Source: DATMRF01 sp035566435 (GTDB lineage Bacteria > Verrucomicrobiota > Verrucomicrobiia > Limisphaerales > UBA8199). From it: a stretch of 64,000 bases of DNA. Shown here one piece after another: positions 44,393 through 52,560 of this stretch. A model generated the notes under the pieces. It had not been told where the DNA came from. It searched no databases and worked only from the letters and a program-made list of their open reading frames with translations. A program made the translations under genes and the position numbers. Position 1 is the stretch's first letter. The number at the start of each line of letters is the position of its first letter. The DNA is taken from assembly GCA_035566435.1 (NCBI GenBank), contig DATMRF010000143.1, forward strand, positions 1-64,000. Reading direction: 5' to 3'.

Positions 44393-44534
44393 AGTTAAGA
44401 ATGCTGGCGATTGATTAATTCTTAGCCGTTCTGCTGGCAGGAATATGGGGCAGAATCGGAGCTTGAAGCGGGCGCTTTACCCACTTGTGTTGGTCTTTTT
44501 TCATATTCATGCCATCAATTTTCCTGCGAGCTTT

Positions 44535-46622
44535 TCAATTTCTGGCCGTCCATTCGTGGGCCTCGGGGCCGGTGCCGATTACTGGGAAAGCCGTCACCCG
44601 CAGGCGAGCAGCCCCCATCGGGATAAGCGTGACGGTTTCCTCCGGCGCGTCGGATTTTATCGGGCTCGGCTGAAGCTTCGCGATTAATCCGGATGCTTCC
44701 TGCTTCCAGGCGGGGATTCTTCTTGCCCTGACTCGGAGCTCGAGCGGGGCCGTTTCCGGCGTGAAGGGCTGCGCAGCCAACGGTCGGCGTTCCTTGATCA
44801 ACTTAAAGGATTTCGCCGGGTTCTTCTTATCGAGCACCAGGCCATAATTCCACGGCGTGGTGGGAAAGACCTCCAACTCAGGCCATTGGTCGGTGCCACC
44901 GTATCGGGACCAGCGAGCGCCGAGTTTCAACGAGAAGCTCAACGGGCCATAATCGACTGAAACCGCGTTTTGGTTTTTCGTCCATTGCCGAACAGACAGC
45001 CGCATGGGCAGTTCGAGGGTCACGCGGTCCCCATCGTTCCACGTGCGCTGCACCACAACATAAGATAGCGGCCTTGCCTCGAGGCGGACTGCTTTCGCAT
45101 TTATCTTCAGAGATGCGCCAGCGCACCAGCGCGGGATGCGCAGGTAAAAGGGAAAGGCGACCGAGTTCGTGGCTGACACCTTAAACTCTACGTTCTGGCC
45201 AAAAGGATAGTCGGTGTCTTCGCTAATCTTAATTACCGCCCCATCGCCAACTCGAGCGGCCACCTCGCTCGCAGCGTAGAGGGAGGCGCAGAGCCCGCGG
45301 TCGGGCGTCGCCAGCCACAGTTCCTCGGCGTAATAAGGCCAGCCGTGGGATACGTTATGCTGGCAACAACGATAGACCTCGCCCGGGCTGTAAGAGAACA
45401 TGGTGCCTTCGTTTTGCACACCGGGACTTTTGTTGTTTTTATCGAGCTGCACCTGGTTGGCACAAGTCAGATAATGCAGTCCCTTCAGATCGGGAGTGAG
45501 CGCGGCGGGCAGTGAGTTGAAGGCAAGTTCTTCGCAGCGGTCGGCCCAGAGCGGGTTGCCGCCGATCCGGGTCAGCATTTCGAAGCTGTGCATGAACTCG
45601 ACGATGCCACAGGTTTCGAAGCCCTGTCTCGGGTCGGTGAACCCGGGGCGGCAGTTTTCATCACCGCCAAATCCGCCTCCGGGGAATTGCCCGTAAAGGT
45701 CCATGACGGTTTCATAGTTGCGTTCGGCGTCTGCGAGGAATTTATGGTCGAGCGCTTGCTGATAATAGACGGCGGGCTCGCGGAATCCCTGGGCGATATT
45801 GACGTTATGCCAATTGATGACGCCGGTGTCCCAGCGGGCCATATGGTCATGAATCTTTTTGGCGAGGTCGAGCAGCCACGATTCGCCCGTGCGGTTGTAC
45901 AGCCAGTAGGCGGTTTCGATGTTGTCGCCGAACCGGAGTTTGGGCCAGTAACCGGCCCCGAAATTCTCGCCCGGCTGCGTGTTCAACCAGCGGAAGTATT
46001 TTGTCAGGAACGGCAGAACGCGCGGGTCGCCGGTGGCTTCATAAAACGACTGCAGGACGTCGCACATCACCATGTGCGGCCACAAATCGGGCAAGCCCTT
46101 GAGGCTGGTCTTGAGGCTGCGCGGCCCGAACCAGCCGTCCGCTTCCTGACTATTCAGGACAGCGTCGAGCCACCGTCGCGCTTCCTTTGCAAGCGATTCG
46201 TCCTTGAGGACGTACCCGAGGTCGCCGTAGCCTTTGAGCCAGTACGGCAGCTCTTCCCAGCCGCTATGCCCCTGCCCTTGCGGGTCGGCCCAGGCGTTGC
46301 CTTCGAACTTGCACCACTTCGAAATTTCTTCGAGATGGCCGGTCATGCCCTGCGCTTCGAGTTCGAGTTGGTGTCGCAGCCAACCACGAGGCGTAATGCT
46401 GCCGATGGGCAGTTTGAGGAACGGACTCGGTTGAAGCGGCGCCCGATTGGCGGTGTAAAACTGGTTGGAAGATGAAGCCGGGGGTGAGTCGAGCACTGTG
46501 ACTTCGGTCTGGTTCGCAGCGGCCACGCCAACCGATTGGGAGAGTGAAGAGAAGAAGAGCCATGTTACTCCGAGAGTGGCAGAGAGCGCAAAGTGGTGGC
46601 AGGAACTCAGATTTACATTCAT
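44535..46622 (-). CDS. GH127-like beta-L-arabinofuranosidase (DUF1680), exported
   Basis: A 695-residue exported enzyme with a signal peptide (about 1-34) and an (alpha/alpha)6 barrel. The family's zinc site is intact: Glu336 and Cys338 in ETCGIVEF, Cys419 and Cys420 in YRCCQHN. In the characterised GH127 enzyme HypBA1 the matching residues are Glu338, Cys340, Cys417 and Cys418, with Cys417 as nucleophile, so the spacing agrees closely. It would release beta-L-arabinofuranose from plant glycans or glycoproteins. It sits upstream of the GH2 gene with 142 bases between. GH146 or another DUF1680 branch cannot be excluded. Confidence 0.88.
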   Translation of the reverse strand: MNVNLSSCHHFALSATLGVTWLFFSSLSQSVGVAAANQTEVTVLDSPPASSSNQFYTANRAPLQPSPFLKLPIGSITPRGWLRHQLELEAQGMTGHLEEISKWCKFEGNAWADPQGQGHSGWEELPYWLKGYGDLGYVLKDESLAKEARRWLDAVLNSQEADGWFGPRSLKTSLKGLPDLWPHMVMCDVLQSFYEATGDPRVLPFLTKYFRWLNTQPGENFGAGYWPKLRFGDNIETAYWLYNRTGESWLLDLAKKIHDHMARWDTGVINWHNVNIAQGFREPAVYYQQALDHKFLADAERNYETVMDLYGQFPGGGFGGDENCRPGFTDPRQGFETCGIVEFMHSFEMLTRIGGNPLWADRCEELAFNSLPAALTPDLKGLHYLTCANQVQLDKNNKSPGVQNEGTMFSYSPGEVYRCCQHNVSHGWPYYAEELWLATPDRGLCASLYAASEVAARVGDGAVIKISEDTDYPFGQNVEFKVSATNSVAFPFYLRIPRWCAGASLKINAKAVRLEARPLSYVVVQRTWNDGDRVTLELPMRLSVRQWTKNQNAVSVDYGPLSFSLKLGARWSRYGGTDQWPELEVFPTTPWNYGLVLDKKNPAKSFKLIKERRPLAAQPFTPETAPLELRVRARRIPAWKQEASGLIAKLQPSPIKSDAPEETVTLIPMGAARLRVTAFPVIGTGPEAHEWTARN

Positions 46623-46706
46623 CGATTAGGGGCCGCTCTTGGAACTGCGGCTCGGCGTTATTAAAGAGGTCGGGCTGCGCCCAAGTCAAGCCAAGCGCTT
46701 TCTAAT

Positions 46707-48431
46707 TCATTGATTCGCTGACGCTCTCCAGTCGAGCACCTTGAGTTGCATCGTCCGTCGCCCGTTGTAGTCGTTGATTTGCGGTGTGAAGGCGAGGTCG
46801 AAGCGGTCGGTTGGAGGCGATTGTTCGGCGGCATTCCACCACACGGCCTCGTGGGACTGCCGGCCGTCCGCAAGCCACATTTTGACGTGTTGCTTATCAG
46901 CACCCATCCGTTGCAAAGGACGCTGATGGCTAACATTGCGGACGAAAAACTGCGGGAGCGGATTCCCCTGCCCCGCCGGTCGCAAGCGAGCAAGCTGCGC
47001 CAGGCACTCCAGGGTCAGGTCCTGCAGAATCACCTCGCCGTCGAGCCGCAACACCGGCTGCAAGAGTTCCGGGTTGAGCGCGCGGCGGGCGACTTCGTTC
47101 AGGCGAACGCGGAAGGCCTCGAGTTTTCCCGGCAAGATGGCGAGTCCCGCCGCCATGGCGTGCCCGCCATGCCGCACCAGCAGATCCCCGCAGTCGCGCA
47201 AGGCCGCGGCCAGGTCGAACCCGGCGATGCTCCGGCCTGACCCCCGCCATTCCTCGCCTTCGCCGCCGACGATGATGGTGGGCCGATAAAACCGCTGCAA
47301 CACACGCGAGGCAACGATCCCAACCACGCCGATGTGCCAGGAGGCCCGGCCTTCGACGATCACGAAATCAGTTTCGGGCTTGAAGCTTGCGCGAACGACA
47401 GCCGTAGCCTCTTCGGCGATGCCACGCTCGAGGTTCTGCCGTTCGCGGTTGCAGGCATCCAGGTCCCGCACGAGGGACGCGGCCACCGCCGGGTCATCGG
47501 CCAACAGCAGGTGCAGCGCCGACTCGGCCGTCTCAAGGCGCCCGGCGGCATTCAACCGCGGCGCGAGCTGGAAACCAACTTCGAAAGGACCGAGGGTCGC
47601 CGGGCATTGGGCGATTTTTTTCAAAGCGACCAGACCGGGCCGCTCGGTCGAGTTCAGGCGTTCCAGCCCGGCAGAAACCAGGATGCGGTTTTCACCTGTT
47701 AGCGGCACGATGTCAGCGATCGTGCCGAGGGCGACGAGGTCGAGCAGCGGGCGCAGGTCAAACTCGACCGCGCCAGGCAGGCCGGTTTCGCGACCTCGTT
47801 TCACGAGGGCGTGCGCGAGTTTGAATGCGAGGCCGGCCGAACAGAGCTCGGAGAAAGCAACCTCGCCCGTCTGGCAGAGCTGCGGGTTTACCAGGGCGAG
47901 CGCAGCCGGCGCCGGCGTCGAGACCTGGTGGTGGTCCAGCACGATGACGTCCACTCCGCGCTGTTGCAGCCAGGCGATGGACTCCGCCGTCGTGGAGCCG
48001 CAATCCACCGCCAGGAGCAGGGTGACCGGAAATTTCCTGAGGCAATTCTCGACGGCTTCGCGACTGAGCCCGTAGCCTTCGTCCATGCGATGGGGCAGAT
48101 ACGCGTCGACGGTCCACCCCAGGCCGCGCAACACCTCGAGCAAGAGCGCGGTCGAGGTGACGCCGTCCACGTCGTAATCGCCGAAGATGACGACCCGTTC
48201 GCGCTGGTTACGCGCCTGGAAAAGCCGGTCGATGGCGGCGGCCATGTTCGGCAGCAGGAAAGGGTCAGCCAGGCTTCTGAGCCGAGGTTCGAGAAAATCG
48301 CTGATGAGGGCCGGCTCAACAAACCCCCGATTGAGCAGGCATTGAGCCAGCAGCGGCGAGATCTTGAGGGCTGCCACCAGCTCGGCGGCGAGAGCGGGCT
48401 GGGCCGGCGCGACTGACCAGCGGAACTTCAT
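46707..48431 (-). CDS. recJ: Single-stranded-DNA-specific exonuclease RecJ
   Basis: RecJ degrades single-stranded DNA 5' to 3' in recombination and mismatch repair. The 574-residue protein has the DHH phosphoesterase motifs in order: GDYDVDG near residue 82, LAVDCG, and VLDHHQ near residue 163. The DHHA1 domain carries GRASWHIGVVGIVASR and GSGRSI, then RHGGHAMAAGLAI, and an OB domain ends the chain. The start ATG overlaps the terC stop (ATGA), so the two are translationally coupled. Length matches usual RecJ proteins. Confidence 0.95.
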   Translation of the reverse strand: MKFRWSVAPAQPALAAELVAALKISPLLAQCLLNRGFVEPALISDFLEPRLRSLADPFLLPNMAAAIDRLFQARNQRERVVIFGDYDVDGVTSTALLLEVLRGLGWTVDAYLPHRMDEGYGLSREAVENCLRKFPVTLLLAVDCGSTTAESIAWLQQRGVDVIVLDHHQVSTPAPAALALVNPQLCQTGEVAFSELCSAGLAFKLAHALVKRGRETGLPGAVEFDLRPLLDLVALGTIADIVPLTGENRILVSAGLERLNSTERPGLVALKKIAQCPATLGPFEVGFQLAPRLNAAGRLETAESALHLLLADDPAVAASLVRDLDACNRERQNLERGIAEEATAVVRASFKPETDFVIVEGRASWHIGVVGIVASRVLQRFYRPTIIVGGEGEEWRGSGRSIAGFDLAAALRDCGDLLVRHGGHAMAAGLAILPGKLEAFRVRLNEVARRALNPELLQPVLRLDGEVILQDLTLECLAQLARLRPAGQGNPLPQFFVRNVSHQRPLQRMGADKQHVKMWLADGRQSHEAVWWNAAEQSPPTDRFDLAFTPQINDYNGRRTMQLKVLDWRASANQ

Positions 48432-49396
48432 TTGGGGCCGGCTTTTTTCTCACGGTACGCCGCCGTGACGGAAAGCAGGATGGAGCTAAGGATAATCGCG
48501 GCGACGACCAGCAGCGAAACCGAAATAGGGATCTCGACCTGGAACCAGAGCGGCTCCACGCCTTCATGCGGATCGAGCAGCATTTTGACGCCGATAAAGA
48601 TGAGCACGACTGAGAGGCCCACTTTAAGGTAGCGGAAATAGCCAATGGCGCCGGCCAGCACGAAATACATTGAGCGCAACCCGAGGATGGCAAAAACATT
48701 CGAGGTGAAGATGATGAATGGTTTGGTCGTGACCGCAAAGATGGCCGGGATGGAGTCGAGGGCGAAAACCAAGTCGGAGGTCTCGACCATGACCAGGACC
48801 AGGGCCAGCGGCGTGAGCGCGCGCGCGCCGTTCCAGCGCGTGATGAACTTTTGACCATCCAGGTGAGGGCTTACGGGGTACACTTTCCGCACCCACCGGA
48901 TGACGCGGTTCTTTTCGGGTGCCACCTCGGGCTTGGCAAAAAGCATTTTGATGCCCGTGTAAAGGATGAACGCGCCTAGAGCGTAAAGGACCCAATGGAG
49001 GAGCATAATGAGCGCCACGCCGACGCCAATCATGAACCCGCGCATCACGAGCGCGCCGAGAATCCCCCAGAACAACACCCGGTGTTGATGCTCGGAAGGA
49101 ACCCCGAAACAAGCGAAGATGAGCGCAATGACGAAGACGTTATCCATCGAAAGGGATAACTCGATGAGGTAGCCGGTGACAAACTCGAGAGATTCTTTCT
49201 GCCCGCGAAGAGGTTTGAGCGACAGCGCGAACAGCATCGCAAGGCCGAACCAAATCGCACTCCATACCAGGGCCTCGCGGAAACTGACCACATGCGCGCG
49301 GCGATGGAACAGGCCGAGATCCAGCGCCAGGAAAATCAGGACGCATGAAATGAAACCGACCCAGTGCCAGGGGGTGATCTGAATCAGCGCAAGCAT
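48428..49396 (-). CDS. TerC family integral membrane protein
   Basis: A 322-residue membrane protein with about eight helices. TerC hallmarks are ELSLSMDNVFVIALIF near residue 82 and VETSDLVFALDSIPAI near residue 202, whose acidic residues are thought to bind metal ions. Family members export manganese or other metals and help metalate secreted proteins. That fits its place directly downstream of the Sec translocase genes yajC and secDF. The start at 49396 is preferred over 49465 because the family begins with a helix soon after MLALIQITPWHWVGF. Its stop overlaps the recJ start. Confidence 0.9.
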   Translation of the reverse strand: MLALIQITPWHWVGFISCVLIFLALDLGLFHRRAHVVSFREALVWSAIWFGLAMLFALSLKPLRGQKESLEFVTGYLIELSLSMDNVFVIALIFACFGVPSEHQHRVLFWGILGALVMRGFMIGVGVALIMLLHWVLYALGAFILYTGIKMLFAKPEVAPEKNRVIRWVRKVYPVSPHLDGQKFITRWNGARALTPLALVLVMVETSDLVFALDSIPAIFAVTTKPFIIFTSNVFAILGLRSMYFVLAGAIGYFRYLKVGLSVVLIFIGVKMLLDPHEGVEPLWFQVEIPISVSLLVVAAIILSSILLSVTAAYREKKAGPK

Positions 49397-49592
49397 GTGG
49401 CGAAAGCCGAGCCGAGTTGCCGGTTGCCGGTTAAAAGTCGCAGGTGGGCGGCCCCGAACCTCCAACCTTCAACCCGCGAGCCACGACCTGAAGCGCTGGC
49501 GGCGAAGTTCCGCTCCCCGGCGGCGGCATTGGCGCCTTTGCAGATCCGGGCAACGGTGAAAGGCCGCACCGGTTGACCCTTCATGGCCGGCG

Positions 49593-52082
49593 CTAGCCGC
49601 GAACCGGGGCAGCAGCGGCTTGCGCCGGGATCGGCGACACGCCGATAGCCGGACGCTGGCCCTTGTGCCACCACAGCACCAGCGCGCTCGCAATGTAGAT
49701 GCTGGAGTAGGTTCCCGTGATAATGCCGATCAGGAAAGTGAAGGCAAAGTCGTTGATCTCGCCGCCGCCGAAGATGAACAGCGACATTGTGGCCAGGAAG
49801 ACAGTGCCGGAGGTGATGATCGTCCGGCTCAAGGTTTGGTTGAGCGCCTGGTTCATCACTTCCCTGAACGTTCCCCGGATGCCCAGCTTCAAATCCTCAC
49901 GAATTCGGTCGAAGATGACGATGGTGTCATTGGTGGAAAAGCCGATGATGGTCAGGATTGCGGCGACGCTTGTAGCATTGAATTGGCGTCCCGACAGATA
50001 ATAAATGCCAATTGTCATCAGCACGTCGTGGATAACGGCCAGGACCGCCCCGACGGCAAACGAGAACTCATACCGGAAGGCCACATAGACCAGGATGCCG
50101 AAAAGCGAGAGCAGCGAGGCAATGATGGCTGATTGCTGGATGTCCTTGCCGACCGAGGCGCCGACGGTGTCCTGTGCGATCAAGCGGAAATGACCCGCTT
50201 GCAGGCCCTCCACCGTCTTTTGAACGACATCGTTCGTCATGTGGAGTGAGTCCACCCGCAATAACTCGCGGCCGCTGACCAGGTCCTTTTGATACTGGAT
50301 CAACGGGTCATTGACGCCTGAACTGGTAAGGGCGGCACGGACCGTCTCGGTGGGGAGTTTCTCCTGGAACGAGAACGAGGTGCTGTCGCCTCCGACGAAA
50401 TCGCGGCCGAAAGCGCTGGCGCCCCGGTGGATGCCGTAGCCGACCCCGATGGCAATGATCAGCCAGGACATGATGAAGGCCGGCTTGGCCAGCTTCATGA
50501 AATCCAGCTTGCTGGCGCGGATGAAGTGAAGCATCGGCACGGACTTGAGCCAACCCCGGTCGAGCATGAAATCGAAAATCATGCGGGTAACGATCAGGGC
50601 GGTGAACAGGCTCGCCGCGACGCCGATGGTCAGCGCCACGCCGAAGCCCTTGATCGGGCCCGTGCCCATGAAAATGAGGATGATGGAGGAAATGAGCGTC
50701 GTGACGTGGGAGTCAAAAATGGTTCCGAACGCACGGCTGTAACCGGCGGCGATCGCGCCGCGGAGAGATTTGCCCTTGGCCGTCTCCTCCCGAATGCGTT
50801 CGTAGATCAGCACGTTCGCATCGACCGCCATCCCGACGGTCAACACGATGCCGGCGATTCCGGGCAGGGTCAGAGTGGTGCCCACCGAGCACATCACCCC
50901 GAGGAGGATGATGATGTTGGCGAGCAAAGCGACGTTGGCGACCATGCCGGCGATCATATAATAGACCAGCATGAACGCGGAGACAGCCAGGGTGCCATAA
51001 ATGGCGGCGCGGACACCGCTCCGAATCGAGTCTATTCCCAGCGTCGGATCAACCACTCGCGACGCTATGATGCCGAGGGGCGTTTTCAACGGATTCTCGA
51101 GCACGTTCTGCAATTGAAAGGCCTCCTGCTGGTTGTAATCACCTTCGATGACGCCGCTGCCGCCGGTGATCGGGTTCTTAATGACCGGCGCGGTCTGCAG
51201 TTCGCCGTCCAGGATGATGGCCAGTTGTCGATTTACGTTATCGGTGGTAATGCGCCCGAAGGTGTCGGCGGCGATGGAATCGAGTGTGAACGCTATCTCG
51301 GGCCGTCCGAGATTGTCGCGCGTCACCATAGCGCTCTTGATCCCGCCCACCATTTCGGCGCGCTTCTTGACCAAGTATTTTTCCAGTTGTTTGGCACCGT
51401 TGGGCAACGTCTTAGCGTGGGTCATGACCTGATAGCCTGGCGGTATGATGCCTTGATCGACGAGGTTCTTGCTGTCTTCGTGAACGAGTTTGAATTCGAG
51501 AAAGGCGGCTTTCTTGATAGCGATCTTCGCGTTTTCCTGGTCCGCCGCCGAAAGGCCAGGCAACTGCACCAGAATCCGGTTGTTCCCTTCGGGCTGGATG
51601 ATGGGCTCGGCGACGCCGAATTTATCGACCCGCTTGCGCAGCACCTCCACGGCCTGGGAGAGAGCGCCGCTGTTATCGGCAGCGTTGGTCAGGCTCGAGG
51701 TATCCATCTCCACCAGGAAGGAGGTGCCGCCCTTCAGGTCCAGGCCAAGGCGGATGCGTCCGGCCGCTTTCGGTTCGCGCTGGAGCCGGTTGAGAATGTA
51801 AGTCGTCGGGTGGGCCTCGGTCTTCGCCTCAAAGAACGGGAAGTAACGAGTGATCTCGTTGGTGCCAATCGCTGCAACCAGGTTGTCATAGGCCTTTTCG
51901 GGAGCGGCCTTTTCGAGACCCTGGGCCGTTTGAACAATCGTCTTAAAGGTGGCATCCTGATTGACCCCACGCTCGCGAAAATACTGCACCAGGTCCATCC
52001 CCGTGGGCGGGTATAACTCATACGCCGACCAGAGAATCACCAGGGACACCAAGACAAAACGCCAAACATTATTTCGATTCAT
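49593..52082 (-). CDS. secDF: SecD-SecF fusion, protein translocase accessory subunit
   Basis: SecDF uses the proton-motive force to pull proteins released by SecYEG. The 829-residue protein joins both halves, each with six helices. The SecD half has RLGLDLKGGTSFLVEMD near residue 112, the P1 periplasmic head, and DANVLIYERIREE in helix 4. The SecF half starts near 540, has FGRDFVGGDS near 560, and NDTIVIFDRIREDLKLG in its helix 4. The Asp and Arg of the proton path are present in both. Fused SecDF is known in several phyla. It lies eight bases after yajC. Confidence 0.96.
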   Translation of the reverse strand: MNRNNVWRFVLVSLVILWSAYELYPPTGMDLVQYFRERGVNQDATFKTIVQTAQGLEKAAPEKAYDNLVAAIGTNEITRYFPFFEAKTEAHPTTYILNRLQREPKAAGRIRLGLDLKGGTSFLVEMDTSSLTNAADNSGALSQAVEVLRKRVDKFGVAEPIIQPEGNNRILVQLPGLSAADQENAKIAIKKAAFLEFKLVHEDSKNLVDQGIIPPGYQVMTHAKTLPNGAKQLEKYLVKKRAEMVGGIKSAMVTRDNLGRPEIAFTLDSIAADTFGRITTDNVNRQLAIILDGELQTAPVIKNPITGGSGVIEGDYNQQEAFQLQNVLENPLKTPLGIIASRVVDPTLGIDSIRSGVRAAIYGTLAVSAFMLVYYMIAGMVANVALLANIIILLGVMCSVGTTLTLPGIAGIVLTVGMAVDANVLIYERIREETAKGKSLRGAIAAGYSRAFGTIFDSHVTTLISSIILIFMGTGPIKGFGVALTIGVAASLFTALIVTRMIFDFMLDRGWLKSVPMLHFIRASKLDFMKLAKPAFIMSWLIIAIGVGYGIHRGASAFGRDFVGGDSTSFSFQEKLPTETVRAALTSSGVNDPLIQYQKDLVSGRELLRVDSLHMTNDVVQKTVEGLQAGHFRLIAQDTVGASVGKDIQQSAIIASLLSLFGILVYVAFRYEFSFAVGAVLAVIHDVLMTIGIYYLSGRQFNATSVAAILTIIGFSTNDTIVIFDRIREDLKLGIRGTFREVMNQALNQTLSRTIITSGTVFLATMSLFIFGGGEINDFAFTFLIGIITGTYSSIYIASALVLWWHKGQRPAIGVSPIPAQAAAAPVRG

Positions 52083-52090
52083 GAGACAGA

Positions 52091-52435
52091 CTAAGATTCG
52101 CTGGACTCGCCGCTACGCTTGGTGATTTCAGAAACTCCAGATTTATTGACTTCGAATTTGGAATCCATCGAGCGCACCACGACGGTCTTTTCTTTGACCG
52201 TAACGACCTCACCGACGATGCCGCCGGAGGTCACGACCTCGTCTCCGCGCCGGACGGTCTTGAGCATGGCGGCGTGATCCTTGGCCTTCTTGGACTGGGG
52301 CCGGATGAGCACCAGGTAAAAGACCACGATGAGCAGCACCATCGGCACAAGGTTGACCCAGGCAGGGGGCTGAGATTGCCCCGGCTGAGCCGGCTGCCCC
52401 ATGGCGAGGATTGCGCCCGCATTCAACAAATTCAT
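52091..52435 (-). CDS. yajC: Preprotein translocase subunit YajC
   Basis: YajC is the small single-helix partner of SecDF. The 114-residue protein has a short Gln/Pro-rich N-terminus, one membrane helix (VPMVLLIVVFYLVLIRPQ) with the typical IRPQ-K ending near residue 50, and the conserved VRRGDEVVTSGGIVGEV region. The start at 52435 gives the usual length; the in-frame upstream reading would run through the divergent promoter gap. It leads the minus-strand operon yajC-secDF-terC-recJ. Confidence 0.93.
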   Translation of the reverse strand: MNLLNAGAILAMGQPAQPGQSQPPAWVNLVPMVLLIVVFYLVLIRPQSKKAKDHAAMLKTVRRGDEVVTSGGIVGEVVTVKEKTVVVRSMDSKFEVNKSGVSEITKRSGESSES

Positions 52436-52560
52436 ATGATCAAATGAGCCAATCAGGGTAGTGAGGCTTGTGTATTTGGCAAGCCAAAGGTTTAGATTCT
52501 CTTTGCGTGGCGCGGTTGCAGCAGGTAGTATCGGGCAAAGCAAGAACGCAGGACCAGCGG
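52436..52560. promoter_or_regulatory. Divergent promoter region, yajC / hybrid kinase
   Basis: These 125 bases separate yajC (minus) from the hybrid histidine kinase (plus) and should hold both promoters. An imperfect palindrome TTTGGCAAGCCAAA lies at 52475-52488 and could be an operator. No convincing hexamer pair was found. Confidence 0.4.

Noticed and set aside
50427..52016. 529-codon open frame on the plus strand opposite secDF
   Set aside because: Antisense to secDF, no recognisable domain, rich in Asp/Gly/Arg; a codon-bias shadow.
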